A stretch of DNA of 64,000 nt from Marinobacter arenosus (lineage in GTDB: Bacteria; Pseudomonadota; Gammaproteobacteria; Pseudomonadales; Oleiphilaceae): assembly GCF_019264345.1 (NCBI RefSeq), contig NZ_JAHVAO010000001.1, positions 434,001 to 498,000 on the forward strand, given 5' to 3'. Under the pieces are notes generated by a model, which did not search any database, was not told the origin of the DNA, and saw only the letters and a program-made list of their open reading frames with translations. Each line of letters begins with the position of its first letter. Within the stretch, counting starts at the first letter, position 1. Below are positions 35,120 to 44,011 of the stretch, in pieces. The position numbers and the translations under genes are program-made.

Positions 35120-36772
35120 GTGGAACGCGAATCGATGGAATTTGATGTTCTTATCGTCGGCGGCGGCCCTGCGGGCCTGTCGGCAGCTTGTCGTGTCATG
35201 CAGTTGGCACAGGAAGCTGGCGAAGAACTGACCGTATGCGTGGTAGAGAAAGGTTCTGAAATCGGCGCGCACATTCTTGCCGGTACCGTATTCGAGCCCA
35301 CTGCCCTCAACGAACTCTTCCCGGACTGGAAAGAGAAAGGTGCCCCGCTTAACACGCCGGTCACTCGCGACGACATTTTCCTGCTGAAGGATCAGCAGAA
35401 AGCGACCAAGATTCCGAATGGTTTCGTGCCCAAGAACATGCACAACCACGGCAACTACATCATCAGCCTGGGCAACCTCTGCCGCTGGCTCGCCGAGCAG
35501 GCCGAGCAACTGGGCGTGGAAGTCTATCCCGGCTTTGCTGCTGCCGAGACCATCGTTGAAGACGGCCAGGTCAAAGGCATCATCACCGGTGATATGGGCG
35601 TGGCCCGTGACGGTTCCGAGAAAGACGGCTACATGCCGGGTATGGAACTGCGCGCCAAGTACACCCTCTTTACCGAAGGCTGCCGTGGTCACCTCGGCAA
35701 GCGCCTGATCAACGACTTCAAGCTGGACGAAGGTAAGGATCCGCAGCATTACGGCATCGGCATCAAGGAACTGTGGGACATTGATCCGTCCAAGCACGAG
35801 CCTGGCCTGGTTGTTCACACCACTGGCTGGCCGCTGAACGAAAGCGGCTCTACCGGCGGTTCTTTCCTGTATCACCTGGAAAACGGGCAGGTCTACGTTG
35901 GCCTGATCACCGACCTGTCCTACAGCAACCCGCACTTGAGCCCGTTCGAGGAATTCCAGCGCCTGAAGCTTCACCCGGAGATCAGCAAATACCTGGAAGG
36001 CGGCAAGCGTGTGTCCTACGGCGCCCGAGCCATTTCGAAAGGTGGCTACAATGCCCTTCCGAAAATGAGCTTCCCGGGTGGTCTGTTGCTGGGCTGCGAC
36101 GCTGGCACCCTGAACAGCTCCAAGATCAAGGGTTCCCACACCGCCATGAAGTCGGGCCTGCTGGGTGCAGAGGCGGTATTCGAGGCACTGAAAGACGGCA
36201 AAGCCGGAGAAGAAATCACCGATTTCCAGAAGCGTTTCGAGGACAGCTGGCTGTACAAAGAGCTGTACGCTGAGCGTAACTTCGGTCCGGCCATGCACAA
36301 GTTCGGCAACGTCGTGGGTGGCGCGATCGCCTTCTTCGAGCAGAACATTCTGCGCGGCAGCCTGCCGATTACGTTCCACGACACAGTTCCGGACTACGCA
36401 ACGCTCAAGCCTGCGTCCGAAGCCAAGAAGATCAGCTATCCGAAGCCGGATAACAAACTGACCTTCGATCGGCTGTCGTCGGTGTTCATCTCCAACACCA
36501 ATCACGAAGAAGATCAGCCGGTTCACCTGAAACTGACCGATCCGGACATTCCGCTGCAGGAAAACCTGCCCAAGTACGACGAACCGGCTCAGCGCTACTG
36601 CCCGGCCGGCGTTTACGAGGTTGTCGAGAAAGACGACGGCAGCGGGAAGAAGTTCCAGATCAACGCCCAGAACTGTGTTCACTGCAAGACCTGCGACATC
36701 AAGGACCCTGCACAGAACATTAACTGGGTAACGCCGGAAGGTGGCGGTGGCCCCAACTATCCAAACATGTAA
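35120..36772 (+). CDS. Electron transfer flavoprotein-ubiquinone oxidoreductase
   Basis: A 550-residue membrane-associated flavoprotein that takes electrons from ETF and reduces ubiquinone. N-terminal FAD fold FDVLIVGGGPAGLSAACRV; the quinone/FAD region GGYNALPKMSFPGGLLLG; C-terminal 4Fe-4S ferredoxin-like cluster YCPAGVYEV and NCVHCKTCDIKDP. GTG start with GAGGAGA 5 nt upstream. Divergent from etfBA and probably co-regulated with it. Confidence 0.96.
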   Translation: MERESMEFDVLIVGGGPAGLSAACRVMQLAQEAGEELTVCVVEKGSEIGAHILAGTVFEPTALNELFPDWKEKGAPLNTPVTRDDIFLLKDQQKATKIPNGFVPKNMHNHGNYIISLGNLCRWLAEQAEQLGVEVYPGFAAAETIVEDGQVKGIITGDMGVARDGSEKDGYMPGMELRAKYTLFTEGCRGHLGKRLINDFKLDEGKDPQHYGIGIKELWDIDPSKHEPGLVVHTTGWPLNESGSTGGSFLYHLENGQVYVGLITDLSYSNPHLSPFEEFQRLKLHPEISKYLEGGKRVSYGARAISKGGYNALPKMSFPGGLLLGCDAGTLNSSKIKGSHTAMKSGLLGAEAVFEALKDGKAGEEITDFQKRFEDSWLYKELYAERNFGPAMHKFGNVVGGAIAFFEQNILRGSLPITFHDTVPDYATLKPASEAKKISYPKPDNKLTFDRLSSVFISNTNHEEDQPVHLKLTDPDIPLQENLPKYDEPAQRYCPAGVYEVVEKDDGSGKKFQINAQNCVHCKTCDIKDPAQNINWVTPEGGGGPNYPNM

Positions 36773-36790
36773 GTTTGGAACGCCATGGAA

Positions 36791-36817
36791 AGCGGCCCTT
36801 CGGGGCCGCTTTTTTTT
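36791..36817 (+). terminator. Rho-independent terminator after etf-QO
   Basis: An 8-bp stem AGCGGCCC/GGGCCGCT capped by a UUCG tetraloop and followed by eight T. Confidence 0.95.
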
Positions 36818-36840
36818 GCACCCTGATATCATTCAGGCAT

Positions 36841-36866
36841 AAAAAAACGGCTCCCGAAGGAGCCGT
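36841..36866 (-). terminator. Rho-independent terminator after the FKBP gene
   Basis: Stem ACGGCTCC/GGAGCCGT with CGAA loop; the minus strand ends in a T-run. It faces the etf-QO terminator in the convergent gap. Confidence 0.9.
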
Positions 36867-36890
36867 TTTTCGATGGAGCTTCTGACAAGC

Positions 36891-37352
36891 TTAGTGAGCG
36901 TGACCGTGCTCTTTTTCTTCGTCAGTCGCTTCACGGGCCTCTACAACTTCTACGTCGAAGTGCAGGGTCTGGCCAGCCAGCGGGTGGTTGGCATCGATGG
37001 TGACGGTTTCATCGCCGACTTCAACGACACGTACAACCTGAGGGCCACCCGGAGTCTGTGCCTGAAACTGCATGCCGGGCTCGATCGTGTCGACACCTTC
37101 AAAAGCTGAGCGCGGAACCGGTTGGACCAGCTCTTCGTTAACTTCGCCATAACCTTCTGCCGGCTCAACAGATACTTTGACCTGATCGCCAGGGTTCTTT
37201 TCGTTCAGTGCACTTTCCAGTCCACCGATAATGTTCTGGGCACCTTCCAGGTAAGACAGCGGCTCACGACCCTCTACACGGGAGGAGTCAAGCTGCTCTC
37301 CCTGGTCGTTGGTGAGCGTGTAATGGATGGTGACAACACGAGGTTGGGCCAT
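36891..37352 (-). CDS. FKBP-type peptidyl-prolyl isomerase, SlyD-like
   Basis: A 153-residue cytoplasmic foldase: VTIHYTLTNDQGEQLDSS, YLEGAQNIIGGLESAL, then the insert-in-flap domain GYGEVNEELVQPVPRSAF and NHPLAGQTLHFDVEVV. The C-terminus HGHAH is a short His-rich tail compared with the long metal-binding tail of E. coli SlyD, so nickel delivery is doubtful. Confidence 0.93.
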   Translation of the reverse strand: MAQPRVVTIHYTLTNDQGEQLDSSRVEGREPLSYLEGAQNIIGGLESALNEKNPGDQVKVSVEPAEGYGEVNEELVQPVPRSAFEGVDTIEPGMQFQAQTPGGPQVVRVVEVGDETVTIDANHPLAGQTLHFDVEVVEAREATDEEKEHGHAH

Positions 37353-37551
37353 GTGATCTCCTTGCGTGTCGCAATGACTGTTTAATGAATTAAGGCAATC
37401 GAAAGTGATCTTGAACAGTCAGACTGCACAGAGGGACTGACGACCACCGGGCCTCGTTAGAGAGCCAGGCTCGTAACAAGTATGAAAACACAGTTTAACA
37501 ACTGAGTTGATGCGTTTTCTACCGTCAGAGGTGGGGGCGCCGTATGGGTTT

Positions 37552-38118
37552 TCAACCACCCCGCCCGATTTTGTAGAAATTTCCGCGACTAAACACCCCC
37601 AGCATCCGGTCGTCTGCCCCGCCCTGTTCAACGACATGATTGGCCAGATCGTAAAAGGCTGCGGTCACCAATCTTGCATCGACACCGTGACGAACCCGAA
37701 CGACCGGGCGTGGCTCTTCGGAATCCGGATACTCCCCGACGTCGAGCGGGTGGTCCTCTCCGACCTCAAGCGTTTCACCCACATTGGTCGTCAACGTGAT
37801 GACCTGATCCTGCCCCTCACCTTCAACCGTCAGGGAGTGAGCGAGCAAAGGGGTGTCCTCCACCTCGATCCGCCATTTTTCCACGGGGGTGACCAGGTAG
37901 TACTGCCCGTCGTCTTCACGGCGCAGGATGGTAGAGAACAGGCGAACAATGGCCTCTCGTGCCAGTGGTTCGCCCTTGTGTATCCATTGGCCATCGCGGG
38001 TGATGCGGAGATCCATGTCCCCGGACAGTTCCGGGTGCCATTGGTCGAGGGGTGGCTGTTCCGGGTTCTTCACAATCTGCTCCACTTGCTTGGCAAGACT
38101 TTCCGGGTTCTGGCTCAT
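37552..38118 (-). CDS. DUF1285 family protein
   Basis: A 188-residue protein with the DUF1285 pattern: DLRITRDGQWIHKGEPLAR, LFSTILRREDDGQYYLVTP and VEKWRIEVEDTPLLA. The fold is beta-rich and the function is unknown. ATG 38118 has GGAG 7 nt upstream and lies 23 nt after the radical SAM stop; an earlier ATG at 38160 overlaps that gene. Confidence 0.88.
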   Translation of the reverse strand: MSQNPESLAKQVEQIVKNPEQPPLDQWHPELSGDMDLRITRDGQWIHKGEPLAREAIVRLFSTILRREDDGQYYLVTPVEKWRIEVEDTPLLAHSLTVEGEGQDQVITLTTNVGETLEVGEDHPLDVGEYPDSEEPRPVVRVRHGVDARLVTAAFYDLANHVVEQGGADDRMLGVFSRGNFYKIGRGG

Positions 38119-38141
38119 ACGTTGGCTCCGCAATCCATCAG

Positions 38142-39038
38142 TTACAACCCTCGCATCCATTCCGCCCTGAGCGGAACAGCACCGGGGCTGTTAATGGCGA
38201 GGTCGACCTGCTCCAGCATTTTCTGTTTGTCGCGGCCGAGCGTGCCCTTCAGTACCAGATAATTGGAGGCATGGTCGCTCCGAAACACCGTGCGCTCCAG
38301 CTCAAGATGCTCGAGGAACAGTCTGATCTCCCCGAACAGTCCCTGCTGAGTGAGCGGGACAAAATCATCACCGAATCCGGCCCGGAACCGCTCTTCGCCC
38401 TGGGGAAAGCTCACCACCAGCGTCGACAGGTAGTCCGGCTGGGTTTCATTGCACAGGGTCGCGGTATTGATCGCATGCTGGCGCGAGAGGGTTTCGCCCC
38501 CCAGCCCATTCAGAACCATAACCGAACTGGTCAGGCCCGCTTCGCGAATTTTCACCAACGCCGAGCGAGTGGACTCCCACGACTCCCCTTTGTTAACGCG
38601 GTTCAGGATTTCATCGTCGCCCGACTCCATCCCGACATACAGAATCTGCAGTCCGGCCTCCTTCAACTGGGCCAGCTCATCCACTGTCTTTTTCGCAAGG
38701 TTTCGCGGCAGGCAGTAGCTGGACACCCGCTGCAGATCCGGGAAGGCTGCCTTCAGGTCTGCAAGAATTTCAAGGAGACGCCGCGTGGGCAGGACCATCG
38801 CGTCACCATCGGCCAGGAATACTCGCCGAACACCCCCGAGGCTACGGGCGGCGTTCTCGATGTCGCGTCGAACATCGTCCGGCTTCCGGGCCCGAAACTT
38901 CTTCTGCGGCTGGGTGTACATCTCGCAAAAGGTGCACTTGTTCCAGGAACACCCATTGGTGACAGGAAGAATCAGGGATTTGGCTTCACTCGGAGGCCGG
39001 AAAACCGGCTCGACGTAATCAATGGGAAAACTGTACAT
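38142..39038 (-). CDS. Radical SAM protein
   Basis: A 298-residue enzyme of the Elp3/MiaB-like radical SAM group. The 4Fe-4S site is CSWNKCTFC (CxxxCxxC, ~30), followed by VFLADGDAMVLPTRRLLE and YVGMESGDDEILNRVNKG. There is no extra cluster domain. The substrate is unknown. Probably co-transcribed with the DUF1285 gene. Confidence 0.88.
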   Translation of the reverse strand: MYSFPIDYVEPVFRPPSEAKSLILPVTNGCSWNKCTFCEMYTQPQKKFRARKPDDVRRDIENAARSLGGVRRVFLADGDAMVLPTRRLLEILADLKAAFPDLQRVSSYCLPRNLAKKTVDELAQLKEAGLQILYVGMESGDDEILNRVNKGESWESTRSALVKIREAGLTSSVMVLNGLGGETLSRQHAINTATLCNETQPDYLSTLVVSFPQGEERFRAGFGDDFVPLTQQGLFGEIRLFLEHLELERTVFRSDHASNYLVLKGTLGRDKQKMLEQVDLAINSPGAVPLRAEWMRGL

Positions 39039-39082
39039 AACAATGGCTCAATCGGTAACTGGCGTGTCGATGATGAGGGAGA

Positions 39083-39532
39083 TCAGGGCAGAAACTGGGC
39101 TTTCAAGTCCGCACAGCCGGGACCAATCACCGGCATATCCAACAGCACCGCCTGGGAGGTCATGAACGGTATCCCGCGGCGGTGGCCGTCTACCAGCAAT
39201 GTGGAAAGACTGCCCACCAGGGGCATGTGCGAGACGATCAGCAGCGGTGACGCCTGGTTCTCCAACAGGGCGTCGAAGCAGAGGCCTGGGTCGTCATCGG
39301 GCGTAAGGAACTGCTTTTCTTCGATCGCGCAGTTCAGGATTTCCGACACGATGGCCGAGGTTTCCCTCGCCCGAACGTAGGGGCTGCTCCAGATCAGCTT
39401 GGGGCGCCACGGGGATTCGGCAATCTGCGCAGCGGCCTCGGCGACATGAAAACGCCCGGCTTCGGTCAGCTCACGCTCCTGATCGAGCGTATGCCAGCCC
39501 GCTTCGCCGTGCCGCATGATCAACAACTGCAC
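39083..39532 (-). CDS. sixA: Phosphohistidine phosphatase SixA
   Basis: A small histidine phosphatase of about 149 residues with catalytic RHGEAG near the N-terminus, SSPYVRARETS and VSHMPLVG. SixA removes phosphate from phosphohistidine, for example on PTS-type phosphocarriers. ATG 39538 has GGAGG only 1-2 nt upstream, while GTG 39532 has it at 7 nt and gives the E. coli-like start (M)QLLIMRHG, so I prefer the GTG. gpsA lies 18 nt upstream in the same direction. Confidence 0.9.
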   Translation of the reverse strand: MQLLIMRHGEAGWHTLDQERELTEAGRFHVAEAAAQIAESPWRPKLIWSSPYVRARETSAIVSEILNCAIEEKQFLTPDDDPGLCFDALLENQASPLLIVSHMPLVGSLSTLLVDGHRRGIPFMTSQAVLLDMPVIGPGCADLKAQFLP

Positions 39533-39556
39533 AGGCATCCCTCCACTGAATGAACG

Positions 39557-40624
39557 TTACTGGGTGATCGTCCGCGGGAGTATGAATTCCACGTCGGAAT
39601 TCTGCACAGCCATCATCAAGCTGTTAATAACGGCTTTGATGGAGGCGGTCCCATAGAGGATTTCATAAAGCCCCCTCACCAGAGGCATGTAGATGCCAAT
39701 GGCCTCGGATTTCTCTTTCACCAGCTTCAGAGTATAGATGCCCTCGGCGACCTGACCCAGCTCAGCGACCGCGTCGTCCAGGTTCTGGCCCTTACCCACC
39801 GCATAGCCTACCCGGAAATTCCGGCTCTTGGACGAGGTGCAGGTCACGATGAGATCCCCCACTCCCGCGAGCCCCATGAAGGTCATGGGATTGGCGCCAA
39901 GGCTGACCGCAAACCGGCTCATTTCCGCCAGCCCACGGGTGATCAGCATGGCTTTCGCGTTCTCCCCCATATCCAGGGCCGACGCAAGGCCCGCTACGAT
40001 GGCGTAGATGTTTTTCAGGGCGCCCGCCAGCTCAACGCCGTAGATATCCACGTTGGCGTAGACCCGGAAATACTCGCAGCCGAGCAGGTCCTGGACGGTA
40101 CGGCGAACGTCCGGGTCCTTGGCGGCGATCACCGTTGCGGTCAGGTCCCGGTTAACGATTTCACTTGCGAGATTGGGTCCGCTCAGGACACCAATACGAC
40201 ACCGGGGGATTTCCTCCTGGAGGATCTCGCTCATCAGCTTGAAGCCGTGTTCCTCGATACCTTTGGTGAGGCTGACGACGATCTGGCCATCCCTGAATTC
40301 GCCGCTGTGATCCCGGATAACCGCTCGGAACGCCTTACTTGGAATGGCCACAAATACGATTTCGGCGTTGCCGACCGCCTCGGCCAGATTGGTGGTGGGA
40401 AGAATGTCACCGGACAGCTTAACGTCGGGCATGTACCGGCTGTTGATACGAGTGTCGGTGATCTCTTGAACCTGAGCGTCATCCCGCATCCAGAAGTGAA
40501 CGCGATGGCCGTTCTCGCCCAGTACCTTGGTCATTGCGGTACCGAAGCTGCCACCGCCAAGAACCGCTACGTCATGTACCGGCCCTTTGGCCCCATTGTC
40601 TTGAGGCGCGTTCTTTTCAGGCAT
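39557..40624 (-). CDS. gpsA: Glycerol-3-phosphate dehydrogenase (NAD(P)+)
   Basis: A 355-residue cytoplasmic enzyme that reduces dihydroxyacetone phosphate to sn-glycerol-3-phosphate for phospholipid synthesis. Motifs are VAVLGGGSFGTAMTKVL (~18), VVSLTKGIEEHGFKLMSEIL, GVLSGPNLASEI with KNIYAIVAGLA for catalysis, and GLAGVGDLIVTCTSSKSRN. Confidence 0.96.
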   Translation of the reverse strand: MPEKNAPQDNGAKGPVHDVAVLGGGSFGTAMTKVLGENGHRVHFWMRDDAQVQEITDTRINSRYMPDVKLSGDILPTTNLAEAVGNAEIVFVAIPSKAFRAVIRDHSGEFRDGQIVVSLTKGIEEHGFKLMSEILQEEIPRCRIGVLSGPNLASEIVNRDLTATVIAAKDPDVRRTVQDLLGCEYFRVYANVDIYGVELAGALKNIYAIVAGLASALDMGENAKAMLITRGLAEMSRFAVSLGANPMTFMGLAGVGDLIVTCTSSKSRNFRVGYAVGKGQNLDDAVAELGQVAEGIYTLKLVKEKSEAIGIYMPLVRGLYEILYGTASIKAVINSLMMAVQNSDVEFILPRTITQ

Positions 40625-40690
40625 AATTATTCCATTACTGTGTCAAAACGATGAGAATCCGGTTCGTTCCGGGATCAGGAACGGTCCGGC

Positions 40691-41182
40691 TTAACCGGGC
40701 TCTTCACACTCGAGAGCACGCACCAGGTTCTTGAACTCTTCCCTGTTACGGCTGTTCAGCCCCATCAGCACCTTGTGCGCGTCCAAAACCTTGTCACGAA
40801 CCTGCTGCTCGCTGGCTTTCAACACAGGAATTTCTTCGAGTTCTTCAATGCGGGACGCGGGTTCACGAACAATGATAAAGATCTTGTCGAACCCCATGGA
40901 TGTGATAATGCGGGTGATATCGGGGTTGGTGGAAATCAGTGTGGGCAAAAACTGGCTTTGTTGCTGGGCTGCCATGGCGATTTTGGCGAGAAGCCCGAGC
41001 GTGGTGCTGTCGATGATTTCGGTTTCTGTCAGATCAATGACCACGGTTTTGAACTGAGGGTCCTGCGTGATGGACTCAACCAGATTGTCCAGCGTCGAAC
41101 ACAGGTTCAGCCGGATTTCGCCAATAAACTTCAGGACATAGATGCCCTGTTTTTCAGCTTGCAGGATCTTGTAACCAGCCAT
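40691..41182 (-). CDS. STAS-domain anti-sigma factor antagonist (RssC-like)
   Basis: A 163-residue protein with an N-terminal STAS domain: VLKFIGEIRLNLCSTLDNLV, then VVIDLTETEIIDSTTLGLLA, in which the Ser or Thr of IDSTT is the expected phosphorylation site. It is followed by a helical tail. It sits 15 nt after a response regulator-phosphatase, as RssC sits by RssB in Pseudomonas, where the pair modulates RpoS. That role here is inferred. Confidence 0.88.
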   Translation of the reverse strand: MAGYKILQAEKQGIYVLKFIGEIRLNLCSTLDNLVESITQDPQFKTVVIDLTETEIIDSTTLGLLAKIAMAAQQQSQFLPTLISTNPDITRIITSMGFDKIFIIVREPASRIEELEEIPVLKASEQQVRDKVLDAHKVLMGLNSRNREEFKNLVRALECEEPG

Positions 41183-41197
41183 TTTTTCACACTGCCA

Positions 41198-42406
41198 CTA
41201 TTTCGACGACGTGTTATCTGATCCGACCATGGTATCAGTAACCGACACAATAGCTATATCGTCCGGTAATTCCGTGATCTCGTCGAGATTCAGAGCCTCG
41301 TTAAGGGAGGCGATAGTGTGACGACCTCCTGAAACGAGTTCAAGTAGCGTCCTTTCCTTTTCATCAAGGCTTTTGGCACGTATGACCTCCAAAATGCCGT
41401 CCGAAAACAGAATTAGCCGGAAAGGTTTATCCAGTGGCACTTCGTAAACTTCCCACTGGGGCATATCGAAAAGGCCAACCGGTAACCCACTGCCCTCAAG
41501 AAAGGCCGTTTCACCGCCTTCAAATGACAGAATGGGCATCGGGAAATGCGCCCCTACGGCGTACCTTAATTTACGCTCGCTAACGGAAATAATGCCAACA
41601 AACACGGTTACGTGTTTGCCGAGCCCCGTGTCCAGCAGTTCCGAATTGATCCGTTCCAGAAAGCGATCCGGATAGAGTATGTCGTGACTGGATTGGCGCC
41701 GGAGGTTGCGCAGCAACCGGTTGGTCAGGTTTTTCAGGATCACGGTAACGAAGGCGGAACTGGCCCCGTGGCCCGACACATCAGCAATGTAGACCAGCAC
41801 CTGATCTTCTGAAATGCGGAAGTAATCCAGGAAATCGCCACTGAGATAAAGCGAAGGCTTGATCAGGTGGTCCACGTGCAGGCCAACCAGATCCTGTTCG
41901 TGATCCGGAAGCATTCGCAACTGCACCTTGCGCCCTGCCCGCTGGTCAGCGCGCAGTTCCGCTATGCCGTTGCGCAGATCCCGGTTGGCTTCCTCCAGCT
42001 CGTGACGGTATAGCTGGTTCAGGCGGTTTACTCGCACCCGATCAAAAAGCTTTTCAATGACATCGTCCAGCGCGCCCCGATCGTCGTTACACGGTTTCAG
42101 GACAAAGTCCGCAGCCCCTGCCCTGAGCGCTTTAACAACGTCTGCACTGGAATCGCTCGCGGAACAGCAGACGATGGGCGTGAAGGTTTCAGACTCTTCG
42201 AGCCGCCGAGCCAGATCCCCGATCCCCGCCGGCGGAAGGTCTGCAAAGATGACATCAGGAATGCTATCGTCAAACAGCGTCTTGGCAGAGGACAGGCCGG
42301 AAGCGCCGGTAACGTAAAAGCCGCGGGCTTCCAGGTAATGGGAAAGGTCCCGACGGGCCTTTTCATCGGCATCAATAATCAGAATGCGCTCGGTGCGCGA
42401 CGTCAT
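41198..42406 (-). CDS. Response regulator-PP2C/SpoIIE phosphatase (RssB-like)
   Basis: A 402-residue protein. An N-terminal receiver domain (LIIDADEKARRDLSHYLE, phospho-acceptor Asp in VIFADLPPAG, Lys in VLKPCND) is joined by a coiled coil to a SpoIIE-type phosphatase (LSGDFLDYF, IADVSGHGASSAFVTVIL, LILFSDGILE). It should dephosphorylate its STAS partner encoded next. The C-terminal metal-binding part (LPDDIAIVSV) is intact. Confidence 0.92.
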   Translation of the reverse strand: MTSRTERILIIDADEKARRDLSHYLEARGFYVTGASGLSSAKTLFDDSIPDVIFADLPPAGIGDLARRLEESETFTPIVCCSASDSSADVVKALRAGAADFVLKPCNDDRGALDDVIEKLFDRVRVNRLNQLYRHELEEANRDLRNGIAELRADQRAGRKVQLRMLPDHEQDLVGLHVDHLIKPSLYLSGDFLDYFRISEDQVLVYIADVSGHGASSAFVTVILKNLTNRLLRNLRRQSSHDILYPDRFLERINSELLDTGLGKHVTVFVGIISVSERKLRYAVGAHFPMPILSFEGGETAFLEGSGLPVGLFDMPQWEVYEVPLDKPFRLILFSDGILEVIRAKSLDEKERTLLELVSGGRHTIASLNEALNLDEITELPDDIAIVSVTDTMVGSDNTSSK

Positions 42407-42520
42407 GGCTATTGCCCTAAGCTACCAGCGATAAACGAAAAATCGGGTTTAATAAGCCTATTCTGGCACGACCCTGTGATATAACAAGGCCAGTTTGACG
42501 AAATTGGGAGATTCCTGGAT

Positions 42521-44005
42521 ATGAGACGTGCCGTAAACGACTTGCTTGGCGCCTATGACAAGCTGATTATGGACCCGGTCCACGGCGGCATTCCCCTATA
42601 TCGCCACGAAATCCAGGTAATCGATCATCCCCTGTTCCAGCGTCTCCGGAATATTTGCCAGAATGATATCCTGAGTCTGGTATTCCCGGGCGCGACCCAC
42701 TCCCGCTTCCTCCACAGCATCGGTGTGATGCACGTCGGAACGCGCATGTTCCGGTCCATGATCGATGCGTACCTGCGGGAGCGGCAACTGAGCGAGCAGA
42801 CCGACCTGAGCCTGAGTCAGCTCGACGCCATCGATTACCTCGCCAAGACCATTCGCCTGGGATGCCTGCTGCACGACAGCGGCCATTCCAGCTTTTCCCA
42901 CCAGTTCACCCAGGCTCGTCGGATCCGCGACCTGATGTCCCGTCCGGGGCGATTTGGCGATCTCTGGGACGGCGTTGACTACTCGATCTACCATTCCGGG
43001 GAGCCGGAAGAACTGGAACACGAGCATTACTCCGTCCGTGTCGCCCACGATGTTCTCTCGTCGGTTGATCTGGAAAGCGCCGGGCTCTGTGCCCGGGACG
43101 TCATTGGAATCATGGAAACGACCGATGTGTCGCCCAGTGACACCTTTCAGCGGCACGCCCACACCTTCTGGGCCTTTATCGCCGGCGAAGACGCCGAATC
43201 CGGAACCCTCATCAGCAGCGATATTCCGCGCATGGTGATGGACCTGCTGAAATCCATCGTTTCCGGAGAAATCGATGCCGACCGCGCGGATTACATGCTC
43301 CGGGACGGATTCCACTCATCGGTCACGATCGGCGGCTTTAACCTCGACCATCTGTTGAGCAACCTTCGATTTGGCTGGAACGTTTCCGAGCCCTGGCTGG
43401 GATTGGCCATCACCCAGAAAGGCCTCGGGGCCCTTGAGGATTTCGTTTACAGCCGGCATCAGATGTACCGCAAGGTGTACGCCCACAAAACGGCGCTCGG
43501 CTTCGACTGGCTGTTACGCGAAGCGATTAATGAGGTGCTGGAAGACCCCGAGAATTTCCAGTGGGTGGACACCTGCCTGAGTGACATGCGTTTTTTCGCG
43601 GAACTGACGGACAATTTCTTCTGGGAGGCCTTCCGCAAGGTTGCGAGAAAGAACCCGGGCAGTTTTTCTTTCTGCATCGTCAACCGGGTCAAACTCAGCC
43701 ACCTCGATACCCGCGAAGATTTGAGCGACAGGGGCATCGAACGTCATAGCGCCTGGCTGGCACAGGAACTGGAACTCAACCCCTCGCACGTGGTGACCTG
43801 CTCCATGCGGGCCCGGTTCTCGAACATTCAGGATAATTTCAACGGCATCAAGGTGCTGACGAGGGATCCGATTGATCGAAAACGTTCCCTTAAGAAGATT
43901 ACCCACGTCAGCGCCTTTTTCAGCAAGTTCAGTGACGGCACCATCACCCACTTCTACCTGCGCCCGGATGTCACCACCCGGGGGCTGGAGGGCATGGTTG
44001 AGTAG
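42521..44005 (+). CDS. HD-domain phosphohydrolase (dNTPase/SAMHD1-like)
   Basis: A 494-residue HD-superfamily hydrolase. Start region DPVHGGIPLYRHEIQVID with RLRNI, then HSRFLHSIGVMHVGTRMF, the HD motif LLHDSGHSSFSHQF (~114) and the distal Asp in DADRADYMLRDG. This layout matches dNTP triphosphohydrolases of the YwfO/SAMHD1 type; nucleotide specificity is not predictable. GGGAG lies ahead of the ATG. Divergent from the RssB-like gene. Confidence 0.88.
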   Translation: MRRAVNDLLGAYDKLIMDPVHGGIPLYRHEIQVIDHPLFQRLRNICQNDILSLVFPGATHSRFLHSIGVMHVGTRMFRSMIDAYLRERQLSEQTDLSLSQLDAIDYLAKTIRLGCLLHDSGHSSFSHQFTQARRIRDLMSRPGRFGDLWDGVDYSIYHSGEPEELEHEHYSVRVAHDVLSSVDLESAGLCARDVIGIMETTDVSPSDTFQRHAHTFWAFIAGEDAESGTLISSDIPRMVMDLLKSIVSGEIDADRADYMLRDGFHSSVTIGGFNLDHLLSNLRFGWNVSEPWLGLAITQKGLGALEDFVYSRHQMYRKVYAHKTALGFDWLLREAINEVLEDPENFQWVDTCLSDMRFFAELTDNFFWEAFRKVARKNPGSFSFCIVNRVKLSHLDTREDLSDRGIERHSAWLAQELELNPSHVVTCSMRARFSNIQDNFNGIKVLTRDPIDRKRSLKKITHVSAFFSKFSDGTITHFYLRPDVTTRGLEGMVE

Positions 44006-44011
44006 CGAGCC

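Noticed and set aside
35096..36832. 578-codon open frame opposite etf-QO
   Set aside because: Same reasoning: etf-QO is unmistakable and the antisense product has no family features.
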